This document shows positions 15,380-21,891 of a stretch of DNA of 36,398 nucleotides, piece after piece. The DNA is from Saprospirales bacterium (lineage in GTDB: Bacteria; Bacteroidota; Bacteroidia; Chitinophagales; Saprospiraceae). The stretch covers positions 1-36,398 of the forward strand of contig JADJBL010000042.1 in assembly GCA_016703765.1 (NCBI GenBank), written 5' to 3'. Position 1 is the stretch's first letter, and every line of letters starts with the position of its first letter. The position numbers and the translations under genes are program-made. The notes beneath the pieces were generated by a model. It did not search any database, was not told the origin of the DNA, and saw nothing but the letters and a program-made list of their open reading frames with translations.

Positions 15380-16642
15380 TCATAACCTCCGCGTATACCC
15401 CAACTGAATCGCGGGCGCGGCGATATAAAATCCTCTTGAAACCGGACTGAGATTGTGCCGATACTCCCCCCGGAGGAAGAGCGAATGTTTCTCCGAAAAG
15501 CGGTGGGAAATGCCCAGCCCGGCATAGGCGTCGAAATAAAATCGGGCCGTTTCCCTCGTCCCAGGCCTCAGGTCCATCCTGACAGCCTGTATTCGTGCGC
15601 GGAGCGATTCCACGCGGTCGATTTCCAGGCGGTCCGATATATTGGCATGGGCCACAGCGCCGAGGCGAAGGCTAATGTCGAGGGGACCGGCCTTCCAGCT
15701 TTTTTCCAATCCCGCGGGTAGGCTGAGGTAGTTCAGGGTGGTCGTAGTCCGGACCCGGAAGGACATCGTTTCGCCCACCTGGATATCCGATCCGTCGTTT
15801 TGGCGGGTATTGGCCAAGAGCATGTCCAGGTTAGCGGTCCCGAAGCCGCTGGAGAGGGCTTGCTGGTAGTTTCTGACCAGTCGGCCCCTTTCGTCGGTAT
15901 AGGATTGGTCTTCTCGATAGGTGAGGGCAACGGGCGCGACCGAGGTCCACTGCTGCACGCTCCATTCCAGTCCGGTCGTGAAACGGATGCCGTCCGCTTT
16001 TCCGTAACCTGCTTCCAGACCTATACTCCAACTTTGTTTGGGGCTTATGGAAGCACCTGATTTTAGTACCTGTGGAAAGCGAAGGGCGCCGGAGGCGCCG
16101 ATGCTCCAGTAGGGTTTTAGAGGCTGTTTTATTGAAATGATCGGGCTTAAGTTGGCGGGTTGAATGGTCGGGACTATCTTGCTGTGTAAGGGCAGGAGAG
16201 CTGTTGAACTTAAATAATCCAATTTGTCTATGAATGTGATAGACAGCTCCTTAACAAGGGTAGTTTCTTGTAAAACTTTCGAAGGTAAAACCTGGTCCGC
16301 ACGGACCGCTATCGCCGGTTTATTTGACCCGGGTGCGGATGGATAAACCTGAGCCGTCGTAGTTGTTTCAGCCGGGATGAAAGGAACGAATTCCCCTGGA
16401 ACAGCGCTATCGCGGACGACTGGATGGCAAGACCGCGTCAGCGCCAGGAGTAGGAGGAAAGGAGCGATATACCGCCATCGTAGTGCTTGGAGGAATGGCC
16501 TGTTCTCCGCTAATTCCGAAGCGACGTTTACCCAAACCTTTTCGGAAGGGGTATCCCAATCGGAAGCGGGACTGTCGGCGAGGTCCGCAAACAGGGTCCT
16601 CAGCGTGTGGTCTTCCTTTAAATGAGGCGATCTTGGTTCCAT
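15380..16642 (-). CDS. Membrane-anchored beta-barrel-like partner of the ECF sigma factor
   Basis: The best start is the ATG at 16642 (MEPRSPHLKEDHTL), 4 nt after the sigma factor stop. The product is about 420 residues. Residues 1-55 are soluble and acidic (LADSPASDWDTPSEKVWVNV), resembling the cytoplasmic part of Bacteroidota anti-sigma-like proteins. One transmembrane segment follows (RYIAPFLLLLALTRSC), then a low-complexity linker and a C-terminal half of alternating strands (IGLEAGYGKADGIRFTTGLE, FYFDAYAGLGISHRFSEKHS, LFLRGEYRHNLSPVSRGFYI) ending in an aromatic/arginine strand, like an outer-membrane beta-barrel (PorT/OmpA-like) domain. Tight coupling to the sigma gene suggests it senses envelope state and controls the sigma factor (inference). 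A single inner-membrane anchor joined to a barrel-like domain is a recurrent Bacteroidota layout. Confidence 0.78.
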   Translation of the reverse strand: MEPRSPHLKEDHTLRTLFADLADSPASDWDTPSEKVWVNVASELAENRPFLQALRWRYIAPFLLLLALTRSCHPVVRDSAVPGEFVPFIPAETTTTAQVYPSAPGSNKPAIAVRADQVLPSKVLQETTLVKELSITFIDKLDYLSSTALLPLHSKIVPTIQPANLSPIISIKQPLKPYWSIGASGALRFPQVLKSGASISPKQSWSIGLEAGYGKADGIRFTTGLEWSVQQWTSVAPVALTYREDQSYTDERGRLVRNYQQALSSGFGTANLDMLLANTRQNDGSDIQVGETMSFRVRTTTTLNYLSLPAGLEKSWKAGPLDISLRLGAVAHANISDRLEIDRVESLRARIQAVRMDLRPGTRETARFYFDAYAGLGISHRFSEKHSLFLRGEYRHNLSPVSRGFYIAAPAIQLGYTRRL

Positions 16643-16646
16643 ATCT

Positions 16647-17246
16647 TTATATTTTTCCACCTTCCGCCAGTTCCGGGTAGTACACCCGGGCGAGCTTGCG
16701 GAGGGCGGCCCTTGCTTTAAAAAGTTGCGATTTGGAGGTGCTTTCGCTGATGCGGAGCAGTTCGGCGATTTCCTGGTGCGAAAACCCCTCTATGACGAAA
16801 AGATTAAAAACCACTCGGTAACCCGCCGGCAATTGCTGGATCATCCCTGTAACGGTCTGGGCGTCGAGGCCCAAAAAGGGATCTGCGGCATGGTCGGGGT
16901 ACAGATAAGGGGAGGGATCGAGCGGCAGGACAGCCAGTTTTCGCTCCTTTTTCCGGACTTGCTGGAGGATGGAATTGAGCATCACCCTGTACAGCCAAGC
17001 CCCCAATGGTCCTTGTGCCCGGAAATGAGGGAGATCCGAAAAGATGCGGATAAAGCCCTCCTGCAGGAAATCCTCCGACTCCATTTTGTCTTTCGAATAG
17101 CGCAGGCACATGCGGAACAAGGGAGTCTTGTACTCGTCGTACAAGGCCTTTTGGGCTCTTGGATCCCCCTTTAAACACCCATGTAACAGCTCATTTTCCA
17201 ATAGACGGCAGATTTGCGGGTTTTCTGATTGGTGCACAAAGCCCAT
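16647..17246 (-). CDS. ECF-type RNA polymerase sigma factor
   Basis: The frame is open to 17336, but the likely start is the ATG at 17246 (MGFVHQSENPQICRLLENEL); the longer form would run into the tpiA promoter. The product is about 199 residues. Region 2 reads KALYDEYKTPLFRMCLRYSK then KMESEDFLQEGFIRIF, and region 4 reads QQLPAGYRVVFNLFVIEGFS, HQEIAELLRISESTSKSQLF, KARAALRKL. There is no region 1.1 or 3, as in ECF sigma factors. It should direct RNA polymerase to a small stress or envelope regulon, probably including this operon. It is transcribed divergently from tpiA, and the downstream membrane protein is translationally close. Confidence 0.93.
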   Translation of the reverse strand: MGFVHQSENPQICRLLENELLHGCLKGDPRAQKALYDEYKTPLFRMCLRYSKDKMESEDFLQEGFIRIFSDLPHFRAQGPLGAWLYRVMLNSILQQVRKKERKLAVLPLDPSPYLYPDHAADPFLGLDAQTVTGMIQQLPAGYRVVFNLFVIEGFSHQEIAELLRISESTSKSQLFKARAALRKLARVYYPELAEGGKI

Positions 17247-17285
17247 GAAAAGTTGCCTGAGGGCAGGCGCTTTGAATAATATCGC

Positions 17286-17293
17286 TATTTTTG
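17286..17293 (+). promoter_or_regulatory. -7 box for tpiA
   Basis: TATTTTTG matches TAnnTTTG and lies 45 nt before the tpiA ATG, in the intergenic region shared with the divergent sigma-factor gene. No well-spaced -33 element is evident. Confidence 0.5.
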
Positions 17294-17338
17294 CCTCACT
17301 CGGCCGTAGGCCGCAGACCACTATCAAAATTAGCATAA

Positions 17339-18100
17339 ATGGAAAACAAACGCACGCGGATCGTCGCCGGCAACTGGAAGATGAATACGACCTACGAAGA
17401 GGGAAAGGATCTGGCCCAAGCGGTCATGGACCGCCTTCAACCCTCTCAGGTCAAGGTCGTCCTGGCGGCGCCCTATACCCATCTGAGGATCATCCACAAC
17501 ATGATCCACGGAGTGAACAACCTCTTCCTCGGCGCCCAAAACTGCCACGAGTCGGACTCCGGCGCATTTACCGGAGAGATCTCGGCGGCAATGCTTCAAT
17601 CTACGGGCGTTCAATACGTGATCCTGGGGCATTCGGAAAGGCTGGAGTATTTTCACGAATCGGACGAGCTCGTTGCCGCAAAGATCGACCAGGTCTTGCG
17701 CCATGGTATGATCCCGATCTTCTGCTGCGGGGAAAAACTGGAGGTCCGGGAGAAAGAAGAGCACCTGCAACTCGTCGCCTCCCAGGTGACCAATGGGCTC
17801 TCTCACCTCAGCCAGGAAGATTTCTCTAAAATAGTGGTGGCCTATGAACCGGTCTGGGCCATCGGCACCGGCAAGAACGCCAGCCCGAAACAGGCACAGG
17901 ACATGCACGCCCACATTCGCAAAACCCTTGCCGGCCATTTCGGCAATGACCTGGCTCAGAAAACCTCGATCCTCTACGGCGGAAGCGTCAAATCCTCGAA
18001 TGCAGGTGAACTGTTCTCCCAACCCGACGTCGACGGCGGCCTGGTGGGAGGAGCTTCGCTCAATGCAGAGGAGTTTGTGAAGATAGTGACTGGTGACTAG
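17339..18100 (+). CDS. tpiA: Triosephosphate isomerase
   Basis: A 253-residue TIM-barrel enzyme interconverting dihydroxyacetone phosphate and glyceraldehyde-3-phosphate in glycolysis and gluconeogenesis. Catalytic residues are in place: Lys14 in GNWKMN, His98 in VILGHSERLEYF and Glu170 in AYEPVWAIGTG. Phosphate-binding loops GGSVKSSN and GGLVGGASL are near the C-terminus. The PROSITE-type signature usually reads GHSERR; here it is GHSERL. The last codons (V-T-G-D-stop) are made from GTGACTG/GTGACTA heptamer repeats that continue past the gene, so the very end of the protein derives from the repeat. Cytoplasmic, probably monocistronic, with its own -7 box at 17286. Confidence 0.97.
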   Translation: MENKRTRIVAGNWKMNTTYEEGKDLAQAVMDRLQPSQVKVVLAAPYTHLRIIHNMIHGVNNLFLGAQNCHESDSGAFTGEISAAMLQSTGVQYVILGHSERLEYFHESDELVAAKIDQVLRHGMIPIFCCGEKLEVREKEEHLQLVASQVTNGLSHLSQEDFSKIVVAYEPVWAIGTGKNASPKQAQDMHAHIRKTLAGHFGNDLAQKTSILYGGSVKSSNAGELFSQPDVDGGLVGGASLNAEEFVKIVTGD

Positions 18101-18117
18101 TGACTAGTGACTGGTGA
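18086..18117 (+). repeat. Heptamer tandem repeat (GTGACTR) over the tpiA stop codon
   Basis: Four units GTGACTG-GTGACTA-GTGACTA-GTGACTG plus GTGA with a strict 7-bp period. The first units encode the last tpiA codons and supply its TAG stop. The same words recur at 26649-26699 and 34303-34324. Confidence 0.85.
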
Positions 18118-18132
18118 ATCATAGCTCCTACG

Positions 18133-18171
18133 CCGTCCACCGTCCGCCGTTCGCCGTCTCCCGTCCGCCGT
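18133..18171 (+). repeat. Heptamer tandem repeat of the CCGTCCG type
   Basis: Five successive 7-bp units (CCGTCCA, CCGTCCG, CCGTTCG, CCGTCTC, CCGTCCG) plus CCGT, without any phase slip. It shares the period but not the sequence of the GTGACTR array 16 nt upstream. Confidence 0.85.
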
Positions 18172-18231
18172 GTTTTATCACCTTTTTGATAATAATTCCC
18201 CTTTCAAAGCCTAAACCTTAAAAAAGTATCT

Positions 18232-18239
18232 TATTTTTG
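18232..18239 (+). promoter_or_regulatory. -7 box before the XRE/S24 regulator
   Basis: TATTTTTG lies 77 nt before the regulator ATG and matches TAnnTTTG. Between it and the start are TTCACTC heptamer words (18268-18280 and 18291-18311). Confidence 0.4.
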
Positions 18240-18267
18240 ATAACATTGACTTCAAATCCCATTTTTT

Positions 18268-18311
18268 TTCACTCTTCACTGCAGACACCCTTCACTGCTC
18301 ACTCTTCACTC
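18268..18311. repeat. TTCACTC heptamer words upstream of the regulator
   Basis: Two clusters, TTCACTCTTCACT and TTCACTGCTCACTCTTCACTC written as 7-bp words, are separated by GCAGACACCC. The same word flanks the terminator cassettes at 6691 and 7584. Confidence 0.55.
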
Positions 18312-18316
18312 ACAGG

Positions 18317-19182
18317 ATGTCCAACATCGTCACGCAGCGATTCATCAAATGCCTGGAGAAGATCCGGGAAGATAACCGGGTTCGATCGAGCCGGCAGTTT
18401 GCCTTGTCGTTGGATTATCTCCCGCAAAGCCTGAGCGAGATCCTCCAGGGCCGGCGGGATGTGACGATCGACCTGGTGCGCAAAGCGGTGGAGGTGTATC
18501 GCTTCAGCCCCATGTACCTGTTCTCCGGCGAGGGGCCATGTTTGTGACCGAAGAGGACCATACGGGTTTCCGGCTCCTGACCATCGTGACGGACTCCATG
18601 GAAGAGGAGCGGATCATCCACGTGCCCGAACCCGCGCAGGCGGGCTACGCGGGGGAGAAGACCGAGGCGGGGTTTATCCGCCAGCTGCCCACCTTTTCGC
18701 TTCCCGACTTCAGATACAAGGCCGATACCCATCGCTCCTTCGACGTGGCAGGGGACAGCATGGAACCCACCCTCTTCGAGGGCGACAAGGTGGTGTGCAG
18801 CTTTCTGGAGCCCAACCTCTGGGAGTCTGCAATCAAAAATAACTACGTCTATGTGGTGGTGACCAGGGGCGACGTGCTGGTCAAGCGCCTGGTGAACAAT
18901 ATCCGGACCGACCGCTGTATCGAACTGCATTCCGACAACGATTTTTACAAGGCATTCCCGCTTCCGGTGGGGGATGTCAGGGAGTTGTGGTATGCCCGGG
19001 TCAAGATCAGCCCCTTCCTTCCCTCGCCGCAGAAATTGCTGGAAATGACCTATTCGGAGCTCAAGGAATTGCGGCAGACCGTTCAGGAGCAATTCCATTT
19101 GATCTCTTCCCTCACCGATTCCATGCATCAATTGCTCAGCGCATCCCAACAATCCAATAACCCAAAGAGTTATGTCCCCTAA
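18317..19182 (+). CDS. XRE-family HTH regulator with S24 (LexA/CI-like) peptidase domain, frameshifted
   Basis: Two frames overlap at 18538-18547. The first encodes a helix-turn-helix domain (FIKCLEKIREDNRVRSSRQF, ALSLDYLPQSLSEILQGRRD) ending FSPMYLFSGEGP. The second encodes an S24 domain with the nucleophile in FDVAGDSMEPTLFEGDKVVC and the general-base lysine in GDVLVKRLVN. One more base in the GGGG run at 18532-18535 makes a single protein of about 288 residues, the common architecture of this family in Bacteroidota. The tail is helical (LLEMTYSELKELRQTVQEQF). The family binds DNA as a repressor, and in LexA/CI relatives activated RecA-like filaments trigger self-cleavage. An Ala-Gly cleavage site is not clearly placed here, so autoproteolysis is uncertain. 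The 77-residue gene downstream overlaps its stop. Confidence 0.83.
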
Positions 19183-19405
19183 AGTTCATAAAGTCAAAGG
19201 CATGGTAACCTATGTCAATGCCGGCCCCGGTTTCTGGGCCATCGTCGATGATTCCGGAGGAAAATGGCGGCCTAAACGCATGTCAAAGAATCTAAAACAG
19301 GAAGGTCTCCGCGGAGCGTTCGAGCTTCGGGAGCTCGAGGAGGATGTTTCCATCTTCATGTGGGGTAGTCCCGTGAAGATTTTGAGCTTCGTATCGGAAG
19401 AATAG
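19172..19405 (+). CDS. Small hypothetical protein overlapping the regulator
   Basis: A 77-residue protein whose ATG (19172) overlaps the last 11 nt of the regulator gene, indicating translational coupling. It reads MSPKVHKVKGMVTYVNAGPG, then FWAIVDDSGGKWRPKRMSKN, and ends VSIFMWGSPVKILSFVSEE. The pattern of short strands (VKGMVTYV, GFWAIVDD, AFELREL, VSIFMW, PVKILSF) with glycine turns suggests a small beta-barrel/OB-like fold. I recognise no family. There is no signal peptide. Coupling to an S24 regulator suggests a cofactor or a regulated partner, but nothing in the sequence proves this. Confidence 0.65.
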   Translation: MSPKVHKVKGMVTYVNAGPGFWAIVDDSGGKWRPKRMSKNLKQEGLRGAFELRELEEDVSIFMWGSPVKILSFVSEE

Positions 19406-19454
19406 GTTTAAAAATACTTATCAAAATCTGAGGTTGGCCTTATTAAACGGAATT

Positions 19455-19780
19455 CAACCGCTATGCGGTTGTTTATCCATCGAACTTTTACCCCCGATTC
19501 CATCGGGGGCTATGAATAGTAAACCCTTTCAGGGTTTCTTTGGCTTTACGTTGGGCCTTCTTGCTTTAAGCATGGCACTAATCTCGGCGAGATAAAATAT
19601 TCATAGCCCCGGATTTCCATCGGGGGGTATGAATAGTAAACTCTTTCAGGGTTTCTTTAGCTTTTACCTTGGGCCTTCTTGCTTTAAGCATGGCACTAAT
19701 CCCGGAGGGATAAAATATTCATAGCCCCGGATGAAATCCGGGGCACGCAAAATGAAGGCGAAACAACCGCAAAGCGGTTG
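19455..19780. repeat. Modular hairpin-repeat block A
   Basis: Nested palindromes in a fixed order: H1 CAACCGCTATGCGGTTG (19455-19471); H2 CCCCCGATTCCATCGGGGG (19491-19509); H3 AAACCCTTTCAGGGTTT (19521-19537); a spacer; a TCTCGGCGAGA-type hairpin (about 19582-19592); H2' (about 19607-19627); H3 again (about 19638-19654); the spacer again; ATCCCGGAGGGAT (19699-19711); H2' CCCCGGATGAAATCCGGGG (19725-19743); H1' CAACCGCAAAGCGGTTG (19764-19780). H1 and H1' bracket the block in mirror fashion. TATGAAT/ATTCATA links accompany each H2. The same modules recur at 27735-27938. Confidence 0.85.
19511..19743. repeat. Tandem 117-bp direct duplication inside block A
   Basis: TATGAATAGTAAA begins at both 19511 and 19628. 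The segments that follow, including GGGCCTTCTTGCTTTAAGCA then TGGCACTAAT, agree at nearly every position, differing mainly in hairpin loops and one T. Differences within stems are mostly compensated or lie in loops. Confidence 0.85.
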
Positions 19781-19833
19781 AATAATAAGCCTAAAAGCCC
19801 ACTTCATTGGATTGACCCCAAACCGAGGGCGCG

Positions 19834-21303
19834 CTATCTCTTTCTGAACCATTCGCTTGGCGAAGGGTCCGGCACGTTCAGCTGTTTTGCGTGGTCGTAG
19901 TATAGCAGAGCAGCGATAAAGGCGGCGATCTCTCCCTCTTCCGCGCGTTGTGCGGCCAGCGCTTCCGGGGTAAAATAGCGGTTCACGAATCCCGTATCGA
20001 AATTTCCGGAGCGAAAGGCCGGATGCTCCATCACGAACTTGCCGAACGGCAGGGTAGTGGCAATCCCCTCAATTTTATACTCCTCGATCGCTTTGTGCAA
20101 GCGGCTGATGGCCACGTCGCGGGTAGGTCCGTATGCGATCAGTTTGGCGATCAGTGGATCGTAGTAAATGGGTATTTCCATGCCCGCCTCGTATCCGTCG
20201 TCCAGGCGGATGCCGGGGCCTTCGGGTTTTTCATAGGTCGAAATGCGCCCAATGCTGGGGAGAAACTGGTGGAAAGGATCTTCCGCATACACCCTCAGCT
20301 CGACGGCGTGGCCCTGGAGACGCAGCTCGTCTTGTCCGAATGCTAACGCCTCCCCCCGGGCGATCCGGATTTGCTGCTCCACCAGGTCCAGTCCCGTGAT
20401 GAGCTCGGTGACCGGGTGCTCGACCTGAAGGCGGGTATTCATTTCGAGAAAATAGAAATTTAGGTTTTCGTCGACCAGAAACTCGACCGTGCCCGCGCCA
20501 AGGTAATTGCAGGAGCGGGCGACCAACACGGCGGCCTCGCCCATGGCTTTGCGGATTGCGGGTGTGAGGATGGCGGAAGGAGCTTCCTCCACGACCTTCT
20601 GGTGCCGCCGCTGGATGCTACATTCTCTTTCAAAAAGCGAGAGGGTATTGCCGTGCGAATCGGCCAACACCTGGATCTCGATATGCCGGGGCTTGGTCAC
20701 GTATTTTTCGATGAAAACGGACCCGTCGCCAAAGGCGGACTTAGCCTCGCTGATGGCCCGCTCCATCTGGGAGGCGAGCTCCGCCTCGTTCTCCACGATC
20801 CGCATCCCCTTTCCGCCTCCACCTGCCGAGGCCTTGATCAGGATGGGAAAGCCGATTTGATGGGCCAATTCGACCGCCCGGACCGGGTCGTCGATCGCCT
20901 GATCCAGGCCGGGTACCAGGGGGATATTGTATTTTTTCACCGCTTCCTTCGCCGCCAGCTTGCTGCCCATCAGTTTGATGGAGTCGGGGTTGGGGCCAAT
21001 GAAGGTCAGTCCTGCCTTTTGGACCGCCTTGGCGAAGGTGGCATTTTCGGAAAGAAAACCGTATCCCGGGTGGATGGCGTCGGCGCCCGTTTTTTTGGCC
21101 GCTTCGAGGATGCGGTCTTTGTTGAGATACGATTGAATGGAGGGCGCCGGCCCAATGCAGATCGCTTCATCCGCCTGCCGGACGTGCAGCGCCTGCCGGT
21201 CGGCTTCGGAGTACACGGCAACGGTGGCGATGCCCATTTTCCGGGCTGTTCGGATAACCCGCAGGGCGATTTCCCCGCGGTTGGCGATGAGGATCTTTTT
21301 CAT
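19834..21303 (-). CDS. accC: Biotin carboxylase subunit (acetyl-/acyl-CoA carboxylase)
   Basis: A 489-residue ATP-grasp enzyme that carboxylates the biotin of a carrier protein, feeding malonyl-CoA or another acyl-CoA carboxylation. The N-terminal domain starts MKKILIANRGEIALRVIRTA with HPGYGFLSEN at about 78-87. The glycine-rich ATP lid is GGGGKGMRIV at 161-170, followed by ECSIQRRHQKVVEEAPS and the metal-binding EMNTRLQVEHPVTE. The length exceeds classic AccC (about 450) by roughly 40 C-terminal residues, as in Bacteroidota subunits that pair with propionyl/acetyl-CoA carboxyltransferases, so substrate specificity is open. No carrier or carboxyltransferase gene is adjacent. The ATG forms one end of an 11-bp hairpin (21303-21330), which could affect translation. 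Confidence 0.93.
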   Translation of the reverse strand: MKKILIANRGEIALRVIRTARKMGIATVAVYSEADRQALHVRQADEAICIGPAPSIQSYLNKDRILEAAKKTGADAIHPGYGFLSENATFAKAVQKAGLTFIGPNPDSIKLMGSKLAAKEAVKKYNIPLVPGLDQAIDDPVRAVELAHQIGFPILIKASAGGGGKGMRIVENEAELASQMERAISEAKSAFGDGSVFIEKYVTKPRHIEIQVLADSHGNTLSLFERECSIQRRHQKVVEEAPSAILTPAIRKAMGEAAVLVARSCNYLGAGTVEFLVDENLNFYFLEMNTRLQVEHPVTELITGLDLVEQQIRIARGEALAFGQDELRLQGHAVELRVYAEDPFHQFLPSIGRISTYEKPEGPGIRLDDGYEAGMEIPIYYDPLIAKLIAYGPTRDVAISRLHKAIEEYKIEGIATTLPFGKFVMEHPAFRSGNFDTGFVNRYFTPEALAAQRAEEGEIAAFIAALLYYDHAKQLNVPDPSPSEWFRKR

Positions 21304-21330
21304 AAGTTTATGCTTGGCGGCATAAACTTA
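21303..21330 (-). promoter_or_regulatory. Hairpin at the accC start codon
   Basis: TAAGTTTATGC and GCATAAACTTA pair perfectly (11 bp) around a 6-nt loop. The 3' arm on the mRNA includes the A of the accC AUG. It may be the terminator of the upstream GNAT gene or a translational control element; no T-run follows, favouring the latter. Confidence 0.5.
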
Positions 21331-21347
21331 AGCATTTTGGCAGGATT

Positions 21348-21887
21348 TTAAAGGGCCGGGAGATCTTCCTTGAGGAGGCTAAACCGTACTTCATCGAGGA
21401 CCTTCCCATCCTTGAAGGCGGCTTTCCGCAAGACGCCTTCCCGGAAATATCCTGCCTTATCGAGCACCCGCTGCGAAGCGGTATTGGTGTGATACACCCC
21501 GGCGTAAATCCTCCAAACATTATAGCGCTGGAAGACTTCCCGGGAGAAGCGGCGGACGATATCGGTCATCAGGCCTTTTCCCCAGTAGGGTTCGCCAATC
21601 CAGTAACCCAGTTCGGCGGAGTAGCGGTACACGTCGTTTTGATCCTGGGTGATAATCCCGATGGCGCCGGCGGCTTTGCCCTCGATCACAATGGCGAAAT
21701 TAGTAGCGGGTTGCTGGGCGTTCACCATGGAGATGAACTCCTTTGCGTCGTCTTCGGAATAGGGATGGGGAAAACGATCGCGCACGCCCTCCCAAATCTT
21801 CCGGTTGTTGGCAAACCCGGCCAGAGAGGGGGCGTCTTCTTCCGTAAAATCGCGGAGGGTGTAGCGGTCCGTTTGAATGACAATCAT
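21348..21887 (-). CDS. GNAT-family N-acetyltransferase (RimJ/RimL-like)
   Basis: A 179-residue GNAT protein. The first strand and helix match the RimJ/RimL subgroup (TDRYTLRDFTEEDAPSLAGF). The acetyl-CoA pyrophosphate loop is in ELGYWIGEPYWGKGLMTDIV (consensus Q/RxxGxG/A as W-G-K-G-L). The C-terminal half has NTASQRVLDKAGYFREGVLR, a typical GNAT_3 block. It transfers acetyl from acetyl-CoA to an amine. The substrate could be a ribosomal protein alpha-amine, a small molecule or an antibiotic, and cannot be told. It lies 4 nt downstream of the class IV aminotransferase gene on the same strand, so the two are probably co-transcribed. Confidence 0.88.
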   Translation of the reverse strand: MIVIQTDRYTLRDFTEEDAPSLAGFANNRKIWEGVRDRFPHPYSEDDAKEFISMVNAQQPATNFAIVIEGKAAGAIGIITQDQNDVYRYSAELGYWIGEPYWGKGLMTDIVRRFSREVFQRYNVWRIYAGVYHTNTASQRVLDKAGYFREGVLRKAAFKDGKVLDEVRFSLLKEDLPAL

Positions 21888-21891
21888 TGGG

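Larger units (their letters stand above)
19406..19833. other. Gene-free stretch filled by hairpin repeats
   Basis: No gene is visible in these 428 bases. They consist almost entirely of the modular hairpin-repeat block annotated at 19455-19780. It lies between the convergent 77-residue gene and biotin carboxylase. Confidence 0.8.

Noticed and set aside
17110..17829. 239-codon plus-strand frame overlapping tpiA and the sigma gene
   Set aside because: It is a frame shadow of TpiA, whose catalytic residues are all in the other frame.
18317..19405. Prophage regulatory region
   Set aside because: XRE/S24 regulators occur in phages, but no integrase, structural or replication genes surround this one.
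19455..19780. CRISPR array
   Set aside because: The repeated units are different palindromes with conserved spacers and no cas genes; period and content do not fit CRISPR.
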